DNA of 64,000 nt from Desmonostoc geniculatum HA4340-LM1 (GTDB taxonomy: Bacteria; Cyanobacteriota; Cyanobacteriia; Cyanobacteriales; Nostocaceae): positions 24,616-88,615 of the forward strand of contig JAHHHB010000018.1 in assembly GCA_019359545.1 (NCBI GenBank). Reading direction: 5' to 3'. Of the stretch, positions 17,215 to 26,785 are shown one piece after another. The position numbers and the translations under genes were made by a program. Each line of letters begins with the position of its first letter. Position 1 is the stretch's first letter. The notes beneath the pieces are model-generated. The model saw only the letters and a list, made by a program, of their open reading frames with translations. It made no database searches and had not been told where the DNA came from.

Positions 17215-18354
17215 ATGGTGGAGCAACCAGTAGGTATTCGAGCGATCGCAGTGAGCTTTCCCAGTGTTAGACGTACTAACGATTATTACAGAGAAAAATA
17301 CCCTGAGTTAATTGCTCAGGCAGAGCAAAAAAGCTTGGCGAGGATGTTTTCGCTCGCAGGCTCCACTCCCAGCAACGAGTTTGACTTAGAAATGATGCCA
17401 TATCTGTCAGACCCATTTCGTGGTACTGTTGAGCGATGGGTACTTGGTACTGGTGAGTCTTCACTGACGTTAGAGGAACGCGCAGCCAGGGATGCCCTCG
17501 AAGCGGCGAAACTTTCCCCCAAAGACGTTGATCTGATGATTGTCGCTTCTGTATGGCCTGAACAAATCGGACTTGGTGATGCAGCTTTTCTTGCCCGTCA
17601 ACTTAGCCTGGAAGGTGCTGCATGGAATCTTGATGCAACATGCGGGAGTACACCGATTGCCCTCCAAACCGCCTGTGCCTTGGTACGAGCAGAACAGTAT
17701 CGCAACGTGTTGGTAGTTATCTCATGCACATACTCTCGCTTTGTCGATGAAGACGATACCATGTCATGGTTCCTTAGTGATGGTGCCGGAGCTTTCGTAA
17801 TTGGTTCACTAAAATCGAATCAGGGAATCCTTGGCACAAAGACCGTTCATGCTGGTGAGTTGTGTAATGTAGTTTTTCCTCAACTGACGACGGACGCGCA
17901 AGGCAATCCACAGCTTCGCATGAAGCTATGCAAAGAAGCGAACAAGGTGACTCGGGAAACAGCCGTGGGATTTCTCCGTACATGCTGTGAGGGTGCTATG
18001 GTTGCGGCTGGTGTGACACTCAAGGAAATCGACTTTTTTATTTTCAATACATCTACTGCTTGGTTTGCAAGCTTCTGTATCCGCGTTCTGGGCATTGACC
18101 CAGAACGGACGATCGATCTCTATTCTGAATATGCAAACATTGGACCAGTACTTACTGTGGCCAATATGTACTATGCTGCAAGATTGGGCAAGATTCGCGA
18201 AAATGACCTGGTTCTCGTCTATGGCTTTGGTGCAGCCGGGGCTATTGCTGCGAACGTAATGCGCTGGGGCAATGTAGCGCTAAGTCCTGACCCTCTTGAA
18301 AGCTCTAAATCAGCAAAAAAAAGCTCTCAAGAAAGGAGCGAAGTTTCTTTTTAA
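17215..18354 (+). CDS. KAS III-like ketosynthase with altered catalytic triad
   Basis: A thiolase-fold protein of 379 residues related to 3-oxoacyl-ACP synthase III. The nucleophile is Cys143 in LDATCGSTPIALQTA, and an Asn equivalent is Asn308 in EYANIGPVLTVAN. The segment that normally reads HQAN carries DFFIFNTSTAWFAS, so the catalytic His is replaced, by eye, by Asn278. It is therefore not a normal FabH; condensation or acyl-transfer by a modified mechanism is likely. The ATG at 17215 was chosen over an upstream in-frame GTG because GAGAGGAGATTAGTT precedes it and the codon lies after the ThDP gene's stop. The pair is probably an operon making a small specialised metabolite. Confidence 0.82.
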   Translation: MVEQPVGIRAIAVSFPSVRRTNDYYREKYPELIAQAEQKSLARMFSLAGSTPSNEFDLEMMPYLSDPFRGTVERWVLGTGESSLTLEERAARDALEAAKLSPKDVDLMIVASVWPEQIGLGDAAFLARQLSLEGAAWNLDATCGSTPIALQTACALVRAEQYRNVLVVISCTYSRFVDEDDTMSWFLSDGAGAFVIGSLKSNQGILGTKTVHAGELCNVVFPQLTTDAQGNPQLRMKLCKEANKVTRETAVGFLRTCCEGAMVAAGVTLKEIDFFIFNTSTAWFASFCIRVLGIDPERTIDLYSEYANIGPVLTVANMYYAARLGKIRENDLVLVYGFGAAGAIAANVMRWGNVALSPDPLESSKSAKKSSQERSEVSF

Positions 18355-18395
18355 GGACATCTTTACAAAATTGAAACTAGATTAAGGAATTAACT

Positions 18396-19385
18396 ATGCA
18401 AAGACAAATTATGACAACAGGATTTTTGCTGTTATCTTTGATATTTCCACTCAAAGTATTAGCAAAGGATTATGAAAATATTTACGTCTTTGGAGACAGT
18501 TTTTCTGATACTGGTAATGTATTTAATGCCACTAATGGAATCATTCCTCCAAGTCCAACTTACTCTAATGGGCGTTTTTCTAATGGTCAAATTTGGGTTG
18601 ATTATCTTGCCTCCGATCTAGGATTAACATTAAATCTGAAAAATAACTTTGCTTTTGGTGGTGCGACTACAGGAACTGAAAATATTGGTTTACCAAGCTT
18701 ACCAGGATTGCAGCAACAGATAAATAGTTTTGTATCAGCAAATGAAACCGCCGATCCTAATGCTCTATATATTATTTGGGCTGGCACTAATGACTACCTA
18801 AGTTACTTTTTGGATGGCGATCCCAACCCTACCAATACAGTGGTAAATTTATCAGCGGCGTTGACATCGCTTGTTGCTGATGGCGCTAGAGATATCATGG
18901 TGGTCAACTTGCCAGATTTGGGAAAATTACCTGTTGCAAATTTCAATAGTCAACTTTCCAACTTATTCAACACATTCAGCAGCACACATAACTCTAGCTT
19001 AAACATGACACTCAAATCTTTGAGGCAACAATTAAGTCCCGACATCAACATTATAGAACTGAATGTTAATTCCCTATTTGATAGGATTATTGCTGCTCCA
19101 GAGGAATTCGGTTTTACAAACGTGGCCAACTCTTGCATTAGCGAAGACTTATCAGTAGTTCCTATAGATATTCCCACACAACAAGTTTTATGTAACCCTG
19201 AAAAATTTTTGTTTTGGGATGAAGTCCATCCTACAACTACTACTCATAAACTAATTGGAGAATTAGCATTCTCAGCACTTGAACCAGTACCAGTACCCGA
19301 ACCATCTGCTGGATTAGGGATGCTAGCATACAGCGTTTTAAGTGCAGTTTCGCTACTGAAACGCAAAAAATGTCAACGGAATTAG
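18396..19385 (+). CDS. Secreted SGNH/GDSL hydrolase with PEP-CTERM anchor
   Basis: A 329-residue protein with a signal peptide (1-23, GFLLLSLIFPLKVLA). All SGNH blocks are present: GDSFSDTGN, FAFGGATTG, WAGTNDYL and DEVHPTTTTH, giving a Ser-Asp-His esterase/lipase. The C-terminus has a PEP-CTERM-type sorting signal: PVPVPEPSAGLGM, a short hydrophobic helix and LKRKKCQRN. The protein is thus exported and processed at the envelope. It lies 41 bases after the KAS III-like gene on the same strand, so it may be co-transcribed and act on the product, but PEP-CTERM hydrolases also occur alone. Confidence 0.9.
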   Translation: MQRQIMTTGFLLLSLIFPLKVLAKDYENIYVFGDSFSDTGNVFNATNGIIPPSPTYSNGRFSNGQIWVDYLASDLGLTLNLKNNFAFGGATTGTENIGLPSLPGLQQQINSFVSANETADPNALYIIWAGTNDYLSYFLDGDPNPTNTVVNLSAALTSLVADGARDIMVVNLPDLGKLPVANFNSQLSNLFNTFSSTHNSSLNMTLKSLRQQLSPDINIIELNVNSLFDRIIAAPEEFGFTNVANSCISEDLSVVPIDIPTQQVLCNPEKFLFWDEVHPTTTTHKLIGELAFSALEPVPVPEPSAGLGMLAYSVLSAVSLLKRKKCQRN

Positions 19386-19441
19386 CGCTTAGCTCACAAT
19401 CCAGCTTGACTCTGTATTATCACTCTAATATTAAGCTTTAT

Positions 19442-22400
19442 TTAATACTCAACTGCTCCTAAAGCTTTTAAAGTATCTTTTTGAGACTCAGTTAACCCAG
19501 TTATGTTAGTGATATTGATTCCCTCGTAAGGGCTTTTGCTTCTCAAAGTTTTCAAGCATTCACCTGTTTTTACATCCCAAATCTTAATTGTCTCATCTTC
19601 ACTGCAACTGACCACAGTCTGACCATCAGGACTAAAGCCAACTGACCAAACCCACCTAGTATGTCCGAATAAAGTCCTTAAGCAGCTACCTGTGTTAACA
19701 TCCCAAACCTTTACTGTTTGGTCGCCACTACCACTAGCTAGTATGGAACTATTTGGACTGAAAGCGACTGAATATACAGTATTTGTATGGCCTTGGAAGG
19801 TTCTAAGACACTTACCAATGTTGACATCCCAGAGTTTAATTGTTTGATCTTCGCTACCGCTAGCTAGCATACCACCATCTGAACTGAAGCCAACTGCCCA
19901 AACCCATTCGGTATGACCTTGTAGAGTATGAAGACATCTACCAGTGCGAACATCCCAGAGTTTCACTGTTCGGTCGTGACTACCACTGGCTAACATATTA
20001 CTGTTAGGGCTTAAGGTGACTGACCATGTTCTACCACCATGTTCTCGTAAAGTATTAAGACATTGACCAGTGCCAATATCCCAGAGCATTACTGTTTGGT
20101 CATCGCTACCACTAGCAAGAATTTGACTATCAGCACTGAAAGTGACTGATGTAACTCGATTAGTATGTCCCCTCAAAATTTTTAGACACTTACCAGTATT
20201 AAAATCCCATAACCTTAAGGTTCGGTCTTCGCTGCCACTGGCAAGAATTTGACTATCAGCACTGAAAGTGACTGATGTAACTCGATTAGTATGTCCCCTC
20301 AAAGTTTTTAGACACTTACCAGTAGTAACATCCCATAGTGTCACTGTTTGATCGTAACTACCACTAGCAATAATCTTACCGTCTGGGCTGACAACGACTG
20401 ACCATATCCCATTGTTGAAACTCCGTAAAGTCTTAATACATCTACCAGTGTTGATATCCCATAACTTTACCGTTTGGTCATCACTGCTACTAGCACATAT
20501 ACTACTATTTATACATATTGCTAGCGACCATACTCTACTTCTATGTCCCTCTAGAATTTTAAGGCATTCACCACTAACAAAATCCCATACCCTAACTGTT
20601 TGGTCTTCACCGCAACTAACAAGAGCGCTACCATCTACACTGAAGGTAACTGAATGTATTAAGTCAGTATGCCCCTGTAAAGTTTTACTACATTTACCAG
20701 TATTCGTGTCCCAAAGTTTCACTGTTTGGTCATGGCTCCCACTAGCTAGTGTATTACCGTCAGGGCTGAAAGCGACTGAGTATACCCTCTGAGTGTGACC
20801 CTCTAAGGTGTGAATACATAAACTGCTGTTAATATCCCACAGCCTTACCGTATAATCGTCATTTCCAGTTGCCAACATGTAATCTTTGGAACTGAAGGCA
20901 ACAGACCATACATTACAACCATGTTCCTGTAAGGTTTTTAGACATTTGCCTGTACTAGTATTCCATAGCTTCACTGTTTGGTCATCACTGCCACTAGCAA
21001 GAACCTGATCGTTGGGACTAAAAGTGACTGAACGAACCCCACCACTATGACCCTCTAAAGTTTTGAAACACTGACCAGTAATAGTATTCCATAGCTTCAC
21101 TGTTTGGTCATTACTGCCACTGGCAAGAACCTGACCGTCGGGACTAAAAGTGACTGACCAAACCCAACCAACATGACCTTTACAAGTCATAAGTTGCTGA
21201 CTATTCGCAACTTCGTACAAACGAATTTCTCCATTGGTATCACCAGTAGCTAAAAGTTTACCATTAGGGCTAAAGGCTACCGAAAAAATACCACCAAAGG
21301 TTTCGACAAAAACAGACTTAGCTAAATGGGCATGAGCAAAATTTGCATTATGCAACTTTACATTCTGCAAGTCGGCTTGCCAAATAGTTAGATAAGAAAA
21401 ATCATAACCGCTAAGATCATTTTTTAAATGACAAAGTAGGTTAAAGACATTTCCTGCCGTATAACTTTGTTCTAGAGGGGATATCTCTCGTAGGATCGCT
21501 AAAATTTGAGCTAATTGATTTTCTAAGATTTTTTTACTTCTTAAAACATTAAGCAACCCATCTATAACTGGTTTGACGATCAGACGAACTTGAGTATCTT
21601 TAACATAATCTTTACCCGTCGCTTTCATTAAAGCATGACGCCTGAATAAATCAATATTCTCAGTGAGAATCTCTTGGCAAACTTTTTCTATCAAGCTAGT
21701 AGTTACATACTCCATAACCACAGGCTGGAGCGTAAAAAGCGATGCAGTTTTTTTAATTACCGTAGGTGTAGCCTTCTCGATTAGCGATCGCCTCCCCAAC
21801 GATTCTATCGCCTCTAGTAATTTTGCTTGTGGTATTGGTGATATAATATCATCTCGCAATTCTGAGAATGTTATCGACTCCCGATTAATTGCTAGCCAGT
21901 ACATTATGTCCTTTTCTAAATCTGACAAGCGCTGAAACTGCTGCTCTAAAACATCACGAATGTCGCCAAAAACAGCCGTATCTTGTTGCAAAAATTCAGT
22001 CACATTTCCATCAAAAATGTCTTGAATGGTTGTAGCAACTATCTTCAAGGCTAATGGATTCCCGGCATAGCGTTCAATCATAACTTTACATTGATCTTCT
22101 GCCGCACGTAGCCCTTTGAGTTTTAAGATTTCTTGCCCTTCTGCCATTTTTAACCCACTTAGTGGTAATGAGCGAACAGGTAGCGTTTCTCCCTCTAGCA
22201 ATGCTACTTCTTTAGGTTTTTCCCGACTAGTGAGCAATAAACAGCTTTGGTGAGTTGCTTCTCCTATGCGTCTTAAAAGTTCACCATATTCCTCATATCC
22301 TTCTCGATAAACTCCAGCGCGGCTACCACTGCGGAGAATTGATTCTGCATTATCAAGTATCAGTAAACAACGATTATTTTGCAAATAATCGAGTAGTCGG

Positions 22401-22984
22401 GATAATCGATCGCTAAAGCTTTCTGGTAAGTTATCCTCTGTTTGGTGTTCGTCAGATAAAAATTGGATTAAGTTACCTAGAATAATTTTAACAGGGGGAG
22501 CTTCTCGTAGCGATCGCCAGATAACGTACTCAAAGTTCTCCTGAATCTGTTGAGTAAACTTTACAGACAGCGCCGTTTTACCAATACCTCCTATTCCCAA
22601 TACCGTCACCAATCGGCATTGTTCATCAACAATCCATTGTTCTAACCTAGCCAGTTCTTCTGTACGTCCATAAAAAACTGATGTAAAGATAGCTTCTCCC
22701 CAATCTAAATGATTATTTGAGCTTGAATAGTCACTTTTATCTATTTTTAAGGAAAAAGCTGAAAACAGCTTCTCAATAGTCTGTTTGTCAACTCCTCCTT
22801 CGCGATTCAATACTTTCGATATCGTACCGGAATACAATCCAGAGCGTGCGCTCATTTCTTCGAGAGTGTACCTGTTTCCAAAATTTTCCTTTGCTTCTGA
22901 CTGATGCTTTGCTTCCTTAATTTTTTGCAAACCCTTAGTAGTAAGTGCAACGCCACGCTTGCGTCTCCAATTCTGTAAAGTCAT
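19442..22984 (-). CDS. STAND protein: HTH, NB-ARC ATPase and 14 WD40 repeats
   Basis: A 1180-residue protein. The N-terminus (about 35-85) resembles a helix-turn-helix (TLEEMSARSGLYSGTISKVL). NB-ARC/STAND ATPase spans about 105-400 with Walker A GIGGIGKTALS and Walker B-like CLLILDNAES. A helical part and a pentapeptide-like stretch (LQNVKLHNANFAHAHL) follow. The C-terminal half (about 583-1165) contains 14 WD40 repeats of about 42 residues, enough for two seven-bladed propellers. Such proteins are ligand-sensing switches, linked to signalling or immunity. The ligand is unknown. Repeats 9 and 10 are nearly identical at DNA level (20150-20290), so the array has recently expanded. Confidence 0.92.
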   Translation of the reverse strand: MTLQNWRRKRGVALTTKGLQKIKEAKHQSEAKENFGNRYTLEEMSARSGLYSGTISKVLNREGGVDKQTIEKLFSAFSLKIDKSDYSSSNNHLDWGEAIFTSVFYGRTEELARLEQWIVDEQCRLVTVLGIGGIGKTALSVKFTQQIQENFEYVIWRSLREAPPVKIILGNLIQFLSDEHQTEDNLPESFSDRLSRLLDYLQNNRCLLILDNAESILRSGSRAGVYREGYEEYGELLRRIGEATHQSCLLLTSREKPKEVALLEGETLPVRSLPLSGLKMAEGQEILKLKGLRAAEDQCKVMIERYAGNPLALKIVATTIQDIFDGNVTEFLQQDTAVFGDIRDVLEQQFQRLSDLEKDIMYWLAINRESITFSELRDDIISPIPQAKLLEAIESLGRRSLIEKATPTVIKKTASLFTLQPVVMEYVTTSLIEKVCQEILTENIDLFRRHALMKATGKDYVKDTQVRLIVKPVIDGLLNVLRSKKILENQLAQILAILREISPLEQSYTAGNVFNLLCHLKNDLSGYDFSYLTIWQADLQNVKLHNANFAHAHLAKSVFVETFGGIFSVAFSPNGKLLATGDTNGEIRLYEVANSQQLMTCKGHVGWVWSVTFSPDGQVLASGSNDQTVKLWNTITGQCFKTLEGHSGGVRSVTFSPNDQVLASGSDDQTVKLWNTSTGKCLKTLQEHGCNVWSVAFSSKDYMLATGNDDYTVRLWDINSSLCIHTLEGHTQRVYSVAFSPDGNTLASGSHDQTVKLWDTNTGKCSKTLQGHTDLIHSVTFSVDGSALVSCGEDQTVRVWDFVSGECLKILEGHRSRVWSLAICINSSICASSSDDQTVKLWDINTGRCIKTLRSFNNGIWSVVVSPDGKIIASGSYDQTVTLWDVTTGKCLKTLRGHTNRVTSVTFSADSQILASGSEDRTLRLWDFNTGKCLKILRGHTNRVTSVTFSADSQILASGSDDQTVMLWDIGTGQCLNTLREHGGRTWSVTLSPNSNMLASGSHDRTVKLWDVRTGRCLHTLQGHTEWVWAVGFSSDGGMLASGSEDQTIKLWDVNIGKCLRTFQGHTNTVYSVAFSPNSSILASGSGDQTVKVWDVNTGSCLRTLFGHTRWVWSVGFSPDGQTVVSCSEDETIKIWDVKTGECLKTLRSKSPYEGINITNITGLTESQKDTLKALGAVEY

Positions 22985-23426
22985 GTATTAATTTACCGTT
23001 TGCGTAATCGCCTGTGACTAAAAAGAATGATCTAGCAGGTTGCTGTAGATATTAAGTGATACTTGTAACAAAGGAAAAATCCCATGTTGCAGAGGATTTA
23101 AAAAACTGTAAAGCCAAAATGTTCACCGCTCAAAGCTACATTAGGCAATCCACTTGTTTCGATTAGTCAACAGCCCTTGCTCCATAGATGAACTAATGTG
23201 CGGGTTATTGCTGAGATCGTTATGTTTAACTAAAAGCTTGTTGGATTTGGATAATGCCAGATCATTACGTATGATGCCAGTTCATTAATACACTAACTTC
23301 TCAGTAATCGGATTGGGGCATAAAGCTTAAGTTCAATCTTAAAATCTCGATTTTCACTGGTAAAGATGGTTGTGAATTGGCAATCTTGATAAAGAAAGTT
23401 TGTAAACACTTAGTCTATCAATACTA
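22985..23426. other. Spacer upstream of the STAND gene
   Basis: AT-rich sequence without a supported gene. It must hold the promoter of the minus-strand STAND gene, and possibly that of the small plus-strand gene at 23427. No clear regulatory motif was identified. Confidence 0.4.
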
Positions 23427-23606
23427 ATGAATAAGACTGCCGTCGAGAGATTTTCTAGTCTAGCAACCTCCACAAAAAAAAGGACGCTCAAGCGAATCAC
23501 TATAAACCTGGCATCAGATGAGGCTCAGAACCTCGAAAAATATTGTGAACAGACAGGAAAAACAGCAACGGATGTGATTCAGGAACTCATTCGAGCGTTG
23601 CCATGA
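23427..23606 (+). CDS. Small ribbon-helix-helix-like protein (copy 1)
   Basis: A 59-residue ORF. After a basic segment (STKKRTLKRITINLAS) it has a strand plus two helices, NLEKYCEQTGKTATDVIQEL, the layout of CopG/Arc-type DNA-binding proteins. The ATG at 23427 begins MNKTAVERF. It is closely similar to the C-terminal 48 residues of the minus-strand gene at 24038-24184. It may be an orphan antitoxin or small regulator. No toxin gene is adjacent. Confidence 0.6.
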   Translation: MNKTAVERFSSLATSTKKRTLKRITINLASDEAQNLEKYCEQTGKTATDVIQELIRALP

Positions 23607-24037
23607 CCTAAATTTTCACACCAAGTTTCAAAAGCTCAGAGTCCAAAACAGGCAGTGTTAAAGTTGAGAAACATTCTCTCACTCCCGATTTTGAAATCTA
23701 ATAATGGTTCTTATGTCATTTTGTTTACGAATCAAAATAGAGGACAGAAGGTAAGAGTAATTCTAAAAAACCCGATCGGATTTTTTTAGAGGTACTGCAA
23801 AATAATAAGATTTGTGTAGACATACGTATTTATTATAGTATGTTTAAAAAATCACCTTGCAAGCGATTCGGATCGTCAGTGCCGTCAAAATAATAGTCTC
23901 CTTGTTTAAATCCCACACAGTTGTGCCTCTAGCATAGGTGGCTTCTTAGAAGCGTACTGCGCCCGCCGTAAACGAGTGCAGCACGCCATTGCTAAACTGT
24001 TACATCTCAATCTTCACTAACAAATTGCGAACTACTT
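23607..24037. other. Spacer between the two RHH-like genes
   Basis: About 430 AT-rich bases between the convergent small genes. No supported gene or clear repeat seen. Confidence 0.4.
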
Positions 24038-24334
24038 TCATTTCATCACTGGCAAAGCTCGAATTAGTTCTCGAATGACATCCGTTGCTGGTCTGCCCGT
24101 CTGTTCACAATACTTTTCAAGGTTTTTGGCTTCATTCGATGCCAAATTTACAGTAATTCGCTTGACCGCCCATTTTTTGTTCATGCTCAAACAGTTAAAT
24201 CGTGTATTGATAACTTCAAAACCTGATTTTACCTTTCCTACTAGGAAGTAACCTAAATTTCGGATCGCCGAGATAACCGTAAACTCAGGATAGGTTGTAA
24301 GTAAATATTCCAGTTGTACTTTATTATTATCCAA
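24038..24334 (-). CDS. Small ribbon-helix-helix-like protein (copy 2)
   Basis: An open frame of 98 codons whose last 48 residues (from ATG 24184, MNKKWAVKRITVNLAS) match the 59-residue protein at 23427 on the opposite strand: NLEKYCEQTGRPATDVIREL versus NLEKYCEQTGKTATDVIQEL. The N-terminal 50 residues would start with TTG at 24334 and have no counterpart in copy 1, so the true start may be 24184. A CopG/Arc-like DNA-binding fold is likely. The two copies are convergent and may be a divergent inverted duplication. Confidence 0.6.
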   Translation of the reverse strand: MDNNKVQLEYLLTTYPEFTVISAIRNLGYFLVGKVKSGFEVINTRFNCLSMNKKWAVKRITVNLASNEAKNLEKYCEQTGRPATDVIRELIRALPVMK

Positions 24335-25099
24335 TCACATTTTTAATCACCTAATTTTTTCTCCTTACACGGTTGTAAATAAACGCTTTTTAGGAAACAA
24401 AACAGCCCTGCTTCTTCAGCGAGGTTGGGACTATTTAGGTTTGCGGCTCTGAGTGCGTAAGTTCTAGAAATCCAGACAGAAAAGCCAGAGGCGATCGCCT
24501 ACTACATGGGTAGAATATTTCAGTAGTATTAAATACTCTGATGATTGGGGTATCTAGTTAATTCTTGATACCCCAGAATTTGCCCTAGAGCAATTTCATT
24601 GTAAACCCGCTTCACTCGTCTCAATAAACTTAGTTTCCTTGTCAGAATGACTGCTCTATCGTTGTGGTTGGTTCCACAATTTAGGCCTAATTGCAACCAA
24701 TTTACAATTAAAATTGCCGAAGAAAGCCTTAACCTAAATTTGTACTAATTTTAACTCAACCTTTGCTCAAGCTGTATGCCTTAGTAAGAAGATTGTGTAG
24801 TAACCGTGATAAAATACGGTATTCCAATCGACTTTTAGATGTATTGTATTCATCAACTCAAAGTCTAGAAGCCAAATTGAAGGCTCTGACTAGTAGCTTC
24901 CTAGCGTGTTCAAGATTATGGATTTATGAAACTGTGACTTAACCAATTACACACACTCTGAGCCAACCCAATTAACTGGAGCGTAGACCCATAAAACACA
25001 CGAATGCTTGTTGCATAGTGGAAAACCACCTGTCTACGCCGACAGGATGACATTTGCATGTTTTCTGTGGAGTTTTGTTACTAAACTTGAGGAGTAAAA
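24335..25099. other. Gene-free spacer
   Basis: About 765 bases, AT-rich, with one HIP1 site near 24492. Just before the next gene is a palindromic CCTGTCTACGCCGACAGG (25030-25047), probably in its leader. No supported gene. Confidence 0.4.
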
Positions 25100-25600
25100 A
25101 TGCTTGAGGCTATCGCTGTTGCTTGGTTATTGCTATTCTTTGGCGATTTCCTATCTACATTCTTTTACCACGTACCCGAGCATGTTTTTGGTAGCCTTCA
25201 TTTAAAAACGCACCACTCCTGGAAGAAGGACTTTCGTCACTACGCTATTTTGACTTTCAATCCCCAAGTTCTTTTAGATGGTATCTTAGGAGCTTTGCCT
25301 TATATACTCATAGCAGTAGTTCTCTGGTCTTTTTCTCCCATCGGCGTTATCTTTGGATTACTGCTTGGTCAGTTTCATGTATGGTGGAGACACATAAGTG
25401 TCTTGGGTTGGCAAACCCCAAAGCCTGTGAATATTTTATGCCAAATTCTATTTATTACTACTCCTGAGAGACACTGGTTACATCATCACAAAACTAATTT
25501 GGGTTTTGGCGATATTTTTACCTTCTTTGAACAACCTGCACAAATCTGGTTACGCTGGCTACGGCTGCTGAGGGTTCGTTTTCGCTACTCTCGTATTTAA
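25100..25600 (+). CDS. Fatty acid hydroxylase/sterol desaturase-like membrane protein
   Basis: A 166-residue integral membrane protein. Histidine clusters match the di-iron fatty acid hydroxylase superfamily: HVPEH near 24, HLKTHH near 34, RH at 46, WWRH near 97 and RHWLHHHKT near 124. Hydrophobic segments lie at about 3-22, 63-80 and 84-93. Relatives hydroxylate or desaturate lipids or carotenoids with oxygen; the substrate here is unknown. It is short for the family (usually 200-300 aa) but carries the full set of His boxes. The start is well supported by TGAGGAGTAAAAATG. A hairpin terminator follows at 25646. Confidence 0.75.
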   Translation: MLEAIAVAWLLLFFGDFLSTFFYHVPEHVFGSLHLKTHHSWKKDFRHYAILTFNPQVLLDGILGALPYILIAVVLWSFSPIGVIFGLLLGQFHVWWRHISVLGWQTPKPVNILCQILFITTPERHWLHHHKTNLGFGDIFTFFEQPAQIWLRWLRLLRVRFRYSRI

Positions 25601-25645
25601 CTGAAGCTAGAACGTGTTTTCAAACTCGCTGTCATAAATCTTAAG

Positions 25646-25677
25646 AATGCGAGGTGTTGAAAATAGCACCTCGCATT
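25646..25677 (+). terminator. Hairpin downstream of the hydroxylase-like gene
   Basis: AATGCGAGGTG pairs perfectly with CACCTCGCATT around a TTGAAAATAG loop. A near-identical hairpin occurs at 29078-29106 after the RTX gene, so it is a dispersed repeat used as a transcript end. Confidence 0.65.
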
Positions 25678-26479
25678 TGATTGCTCAGTAGACTTAAGTT
25701 CACAAACCAAGGCGATCGCATCGTTAGAGTATGGTAGGATGCTCTAGGTGTGAGTGAAAAATGCCGATAATGTTGAGTAAGCGATCGCGTGCTTGTTTTT
25801 GCACTCATAAAATCATGTGTGCCGGGCATGTTTTCAGCAAATTATTTGACTAGTAGAATATAAAGCCTACAGAAAACTTAATAATCAACACATACATCTA
25901 CTAAGCCGATGCGCTTTGAAATTGCATAATTCAACTCGCTAGAAAGATGCGGGGACGCGGGGACACGGAGATGGAATTTTAATGACGATTAGTTTATTTG
26001 ATTGCGTGAAACAATTTTGTATACCTCCGAAAGGCTGATTTTCTATTTCCTACTCTCCACCTACGGAAATAATTTAAAAAACCAAATATGAAGAGTATGC
26101 AAAGATTTTACTTAAAAGATAGACATGTAAGTAAATATTCGGTATTTAGTTATTATGATGTTGTTTAGATGTTTCCTATTTCCTGGCTAGATATTAAGGG
26201 GCGATCCTCCGTAACAAGTGCGTAAAGATTGGTTATTTTATGCCATGTCAAGTATTCGCTATTTTGAAACTAGCAAGACTAGCCCTTTCAAGGTGAACGT
26301 TTGTACTATGAAATAAATGATGCTTGAAGCGAATTTTGGTATTTTGGCTCAGGCGATTGCTTAATTTACAGTCCAAAAATTTGGAGTTGAATACAGAATT
26401 TCTTTGTTCAATTCCAGGCGATGCTTGAAATGCCGTAAAAATTTTAATAGTACATATGCTCACTTGAAAGGGCTAAACT
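25678..26479. other. Gene-free spacer
   Basis: About 800 AT-rich bases with HIP1 sites near 25713 and 25782. A stretch around 25950-25970 contains GGGGACGCGGGGACACGG. No supported coding region. Confidence 0.4.
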
Positions 26480-26582
26480 TAGGGACTTCCAGAAAATAAA
26501 TTATCCCCATTATTTGTACATTTGTAGGGGCGCACAGCTGTGCGCCCCTACTATGGAATATTTTTTTCGTTGGAAGTCCCTT
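26480..26582. mobile_element. MITE-like element with AGGGACTTCCA ends and nested palindrome
   Basis: Terminal inverted repeats AGGGACTTCCA (26481) and TGGAAGTCCCT (26571) bracket about 100 bases without a gene. The centre (26524-26551) is a 28-base palindrome, GTAGGGGCGCACAGC followed by its complement, which recurs elsewhere in the window; it therefore looks like one element inserted into another. Confidence 0.6.
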
Positions 26583-26785
26583 AGATAGTTCTCAACACTT
26601 GCATAACTAATACTTGCAAACCAATCAAAGAGGAAATCTTCAAAGAAAAATTGCTACCCCTCAAGGGTGAAAAAAGTATCCCCAAAGCTTTAACTTTTGG
26701 CAAATTATTTGTGCCCTCAAACAGCACTAACTCGATTATTGACAACTGAAGTTACTCCAAAAATCGACTCAGGTAGGAAAAATTT

